Shown: positions 61,516-64,000 of the stretch, one piece after another
Layout: each line of letters begins with the position of its first letter
How positions within the stretch are numbered: position 1 is the first letter of the stretch
Assembly (NCBI GenBank): GCA_036172665.1
Contig: CM069873.1
Span: 46,160,001 to 46,224,000, forward strand
Source: Prosopocoilus inquinatus
Lineage: Eukaryota > Arthropoda > Insecta > Coleoptera > Lucanidae
Length of the DNA: 64,000 bases
Direction of reading: 5' to 3'
Made by a program: the position numbers and the translations under genes
Notes under the pieces: generated by a model
Databases searched by the model: none
Told to the model about the DNA's origin: nothing
What the model saw: the letters and a program-made list of their open reading frames with translations, nothing else

Positions 61516-63750
61516 GTGATGTATCTAATCGATCCTTACTTAGCTACTAAGTTATTTGACGTTTCGATGGACTCCAGTAACTCTAATGTGAGATACGAAA
61601 TTTTCGGACGCAGCAAAAGCTGGAAATAGTTTTAAACGAAACAACACGTATTAGCGTTGTCCCTGTGATGTATCTGATCGATCCTTACTCATCTATCATG
61701 TTATTTGACGTTTGGATGGACTCCAGTAACTCTGATGTGAGATACAAAGTTTTCGGGCGCAGCAGAAGTTGGAGATAGTTTCAAACGAAACAACACGCAT
61801 TAGGGTTGTTCCTGTGATGTATCTAATCGATCCTTACTCATCTATCATGTTATTTGACGTTTGGATGGACTCCAGTAACTCTGATGTGAGATACAAAGTT
61901 CTCGGACGCAGCTGAAGCTAGAAATAATTTTAAACGAAACAACACGCATTAGCGTTGTTCCTGTGATGTATTTAATCGATCCTTACTCATCTATCATGTT
62001 ATTTGGCGTTTCGATGGACTCCAGTAACTCTGATGTGAGATACAAAGTTTTCGGACGCAGCAGAAGCTGGAAATAGTTTTGAATGAAACAACACGTATTA
62101 GCGTTGTTCCTGTGATGTATCTAATCGATCCTTACTTAGCTACTATGTTATTTGACGTTTCGATGGACTCCAGTAACTCTGATGTGAGATACGAAATTTT
62201 CGAACGCAGCAGAATCTGGAAATAGTTTTAAATGAAACAACACGCATTAGCGTTGTTCCTGTGATGTATCTAATCGATCCTTACTTAGCTACTATGTTAT
62301 TTGACGTTTCGATGGACTCCAGTAACTCTGATGTGAGATACGAAATTTTCGAACGCAGCAGAATCTGGAAATAGTTTTAAACGAAACAACACGCATTAGC
62401 GTTGTTCCTGTGATGTATCTAATCGATCCTTACTCATCTGTCATGTTATTTGGCGTTTCGATGGACTCCAGTAACTCTGATGTGAGATACAAAGTCTTCG
62501 GACGTAGCAGAAGCTGGAAATAGTTTTGAACGAAACAACACGTATTAGCGTTGTTCCTGTGATGTATCTAATCGATCCTTACTTAGCTACTATGTTATTT
62601 GACGTTTCGATGGACTCCAATAACTCTGATGTGAGATACAAAGTTCTCGGACGCAGCAGAAGCTGGAAACAGTTTTAAACGAAACAACACGCATTAGGGT
62701 TGTTCCTGTGATGTATCTAATCGATCCTTACTCATCTATCATTTTATTTGACGTTTGGATGGACTCCAGTAACTCTGATGTGAGATACAAAGTTTACGGA
62801 CGCAGCAGAAGCTGGAAATAGATTTAAACGAAACAACACGCATTACCGTTGTTCCTCTGATGTATCTAATCGATCCTTACTCATCTATCATGTTATCTGG
62901 CGTTTCGATGGACTCCAGTAACTCTGATGTGAGATACGAAGTTTTTGGACGCAGCAGGAGCTGGAAATAGTTTTAAACGAAACAACACGTATTAGCGTTG
63001 TTCCTGTGATGTATCTAATCGATCCTTACTCATCTATCATGTTATTTGACGTTTGGATGGACTCCAGTAACTCTGATGTGAGATACAAAGTTTTCGGGCG
63101 CAGCAGAAGCTGGAAATAGTTTTAAACGAAACAACACGCATTAGCGTTGTTCCTGTGATGTATCTAATCGATCCTTACTCATCTATCATGTTATTTGACG
63201 TTTGGATGGACTCCAGTAACTCTGATGTGAGATACAAAGTTCTCGGACGCAGCTGAAGCTAGAAATAATTTTAAACGAAACAACACGCATTAGCGTTGTT
63301 CCTGTGATGTATTTAATCGATCCTTACTCATCTATCATGTTATTTGGCGTTTCGATGGACTCCAGTAACTCTGATGTGAGATACAAAGTTTTCGGACGCA
63401 GCAGAAGCTGGAAATAGTTTTGAACGAAACAACACTTATTAGCGTTGTTCCTGTGATGTATCTAATCGATCCTTACTTAGCTACTATGTTATTTGACGTT
63501 TCGATGGACTCCAGTAACTCTGATGTGAGATACGAAATTTTCGAACGCAGCAGAATCTGGAAATAGTTTTAAATGAAACAACACGCATTAGCGTTGTTCC
63601 TGTGATGTATCTAATCGATCCTTACTCATCTATCATGTTATTTGACGTTTCGATGGACTCTAGTAACTCTGATGTGAGATACGAAGCTTTTGGACGCAGC
63701 AGGAGCTGGAAATAGTTTTAAACGAAACAACACGTATTAGCGTTGTTCCT
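61516..63750. repeat. 15-monomer HOR unit 3 (2,235 bp)
   Basis: Third copy, AAAGTCTTCGG at 62491, with a HindIII-type last monomer as in unit 1. Copy-specific changes are TATCTGATCGATCC near 61674 just before the unit, TTTTGAATGAAAC near 62078, GGACGTAGC near 62501, CCTCTGATG near 62857 and CACTTATTAG near 63433. At 63751 the next monomer is a TAATCTATCC type rather than the CTACTAAG type, so the 15-mer run ends. Confidence 0.92.
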
Positions 63751-64000
63751 GTGATGTATCTAATCTATCCTTACTTAGCTACTATGTTATTTGACGTTTC
63801 GATGGACTCCAGTAACTCTAATGTGAGATACGAAATTTTCGGACGCAGCAAAAGCTGGAAATAGTTTTAAACGAAACAACACGTATTAGCGTTGTTCCTG
63901 TGATGTATCTAATCGATCCTTACTCATCTATCATGTTATTTGACGTTTGGATGGACTCCAGTAACTCTGATGTGAGATACAAAGTTCTCGGACGCAGCAG
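63751..64000. repeat. Return to the 29-mer/17-mer module at the window edge
   Basis: A TAATCTATCC monomer with GCAAAAGCTGG, followed by a GACGTTTGG/GTTCTCGG monomer starting at 63900 and cut at 101 bp by the window end. This order equals that after 48266 and 52587. The array therefore continues beyond the window. Confidence 0.85.

Larger units (their letters stand above)
1..64000. repeat. 149-bp satellite DNA array filling the window
   Basis: A 149-bp unit repeats head to tail without a break. Taking the GTGATGTATCTAATCGATCC block as the monomer start, copies begin at 1, 150, 299, 448, 597 and so on, and the last start is at 63900. After adding back 22 deleted bases this is exactly 429 monomers. 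All copies are in the same orientation, and no unique sequence, transposon or inverted segment interrupts them. Two neighbouring monomers usually differ at several linked sites, while monomers many units apart can be identical, which defines higher-order repeats. Arrays of this size and regularity are known from eukaryotic centromeric, pericentromeric and subtelomeric heterochromatin. Which of these applies, and in which species, cannot be read from the sequence. I do not recognise the monomer as a named satellite. Confidence 0.99.

Noticed and set aside
1..64000. CRISPR array
   Set aside because: The repeats abut without unique spacers, the unit is 149 bp, and no cas genes are present.
1..64000. 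Tandem array inside a transposon or a tandem gene family
   Set aside because: No terminal repeats, transposase or long coding frame appear, and the monomer period is not a multiple of three, so it cannot encode a repeated protein domain.
1..64000. Arrayed tRNA, 5S rRNA or other small RNA genes
   Set aside because: I saw no tRNA arms, 5S-type internal promoter boxes or T-run terminators that recur in phase with a plausible folded RNA.
1..64000. Inverted blocks or strand switches within the array
   Set aside because: Every monomer start I located reads in the same direction; no reverse-complement copy of the conserved GGATCGATTAGATACATC block was seen.
1..64000. A novel gene-based biological system
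   Set aside because: There is no non-satellite sequence in the window that could encode one. The interest lies in array structure and its evolution.

Overview
The whole 64-kb window is one uninterrupted satellite DNA array. A 149-bp monomer is repeated head to tail in a single orientation from the first base to the last: 429 complete monomers plus a 101-bp partial one. I found no genuine protein gene, RNA gene, transposon, unique spacer or inverted segment. Monomer phase is kept so strictly that the total net length change over 429 monomers is 22 bp (one T, three 2-bp, two 7-bp and one further 1-bp deletion). A typical monomer is about 40% G+C and is not CpG-depleted. An array like this points to a eukaryotic chromosome (centromere, pericentromere or another heterochromatic block). 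I do not recognise the monomer, so the species is undetermined.

Monomers belong to a limited set of variant classes defined by linked differences, for example TTAGCTACTATG versus TCATCTATCATG, GGCGTTTCG versus GACGTTTGG, CGAAATTTTCGG versus CAAAGTTCTCGG, a HindIII-bearing CGAAGCTTTTGG type, a SacI-bearing GGAGCTCTAAATAG type, a TTGGAGATAGTTTCAAAC type and a CTGAAGCTAGAAATAATT type. The order of these classes shows higher-order repeats (HORs), and the HOR length changes along the window.

Layout: 1-7300, 49 loosely ordered monomers with local 2-, 3- and 6-monomer duplications and the tail of an older 47-mer unit; 7301-21288, two nearly identical 47-monomer units of 6,994 bp; 21289 to about 24027, a partial and more diverged third unit that keeps two monomers the first two lost; about 24028-25607, a transition block; 25608-32163, two 22-monomer units of 3,278 bp; 32164-39166, a mosaic with 2-, 7-, 11- and 21-monomer offsets; 39167-46169, a 17-monomer module present twice at a 35-monomer offset, with between its copies a segment related to 22.5-25.9 kb; 46170-54810, two 29-monomer units (4,321 and 4,320 bp); 54811-57045, a mosaic; 57046-63750, three 15-monomer units of 2,235 bp; 63751-64000, a return to the module seen at 48 and 52.6 kb.

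No genes work together here. The content is structural and evolutionary: a record of repeated unequal exchange or segmental amplification acting on blocks of 2 to 47 monomers. The few short open reading frames are products of monomer periodicity; the two-monomer ones exist because a 2-bp deletion makes one monomer 147 bp, a multiple of three.
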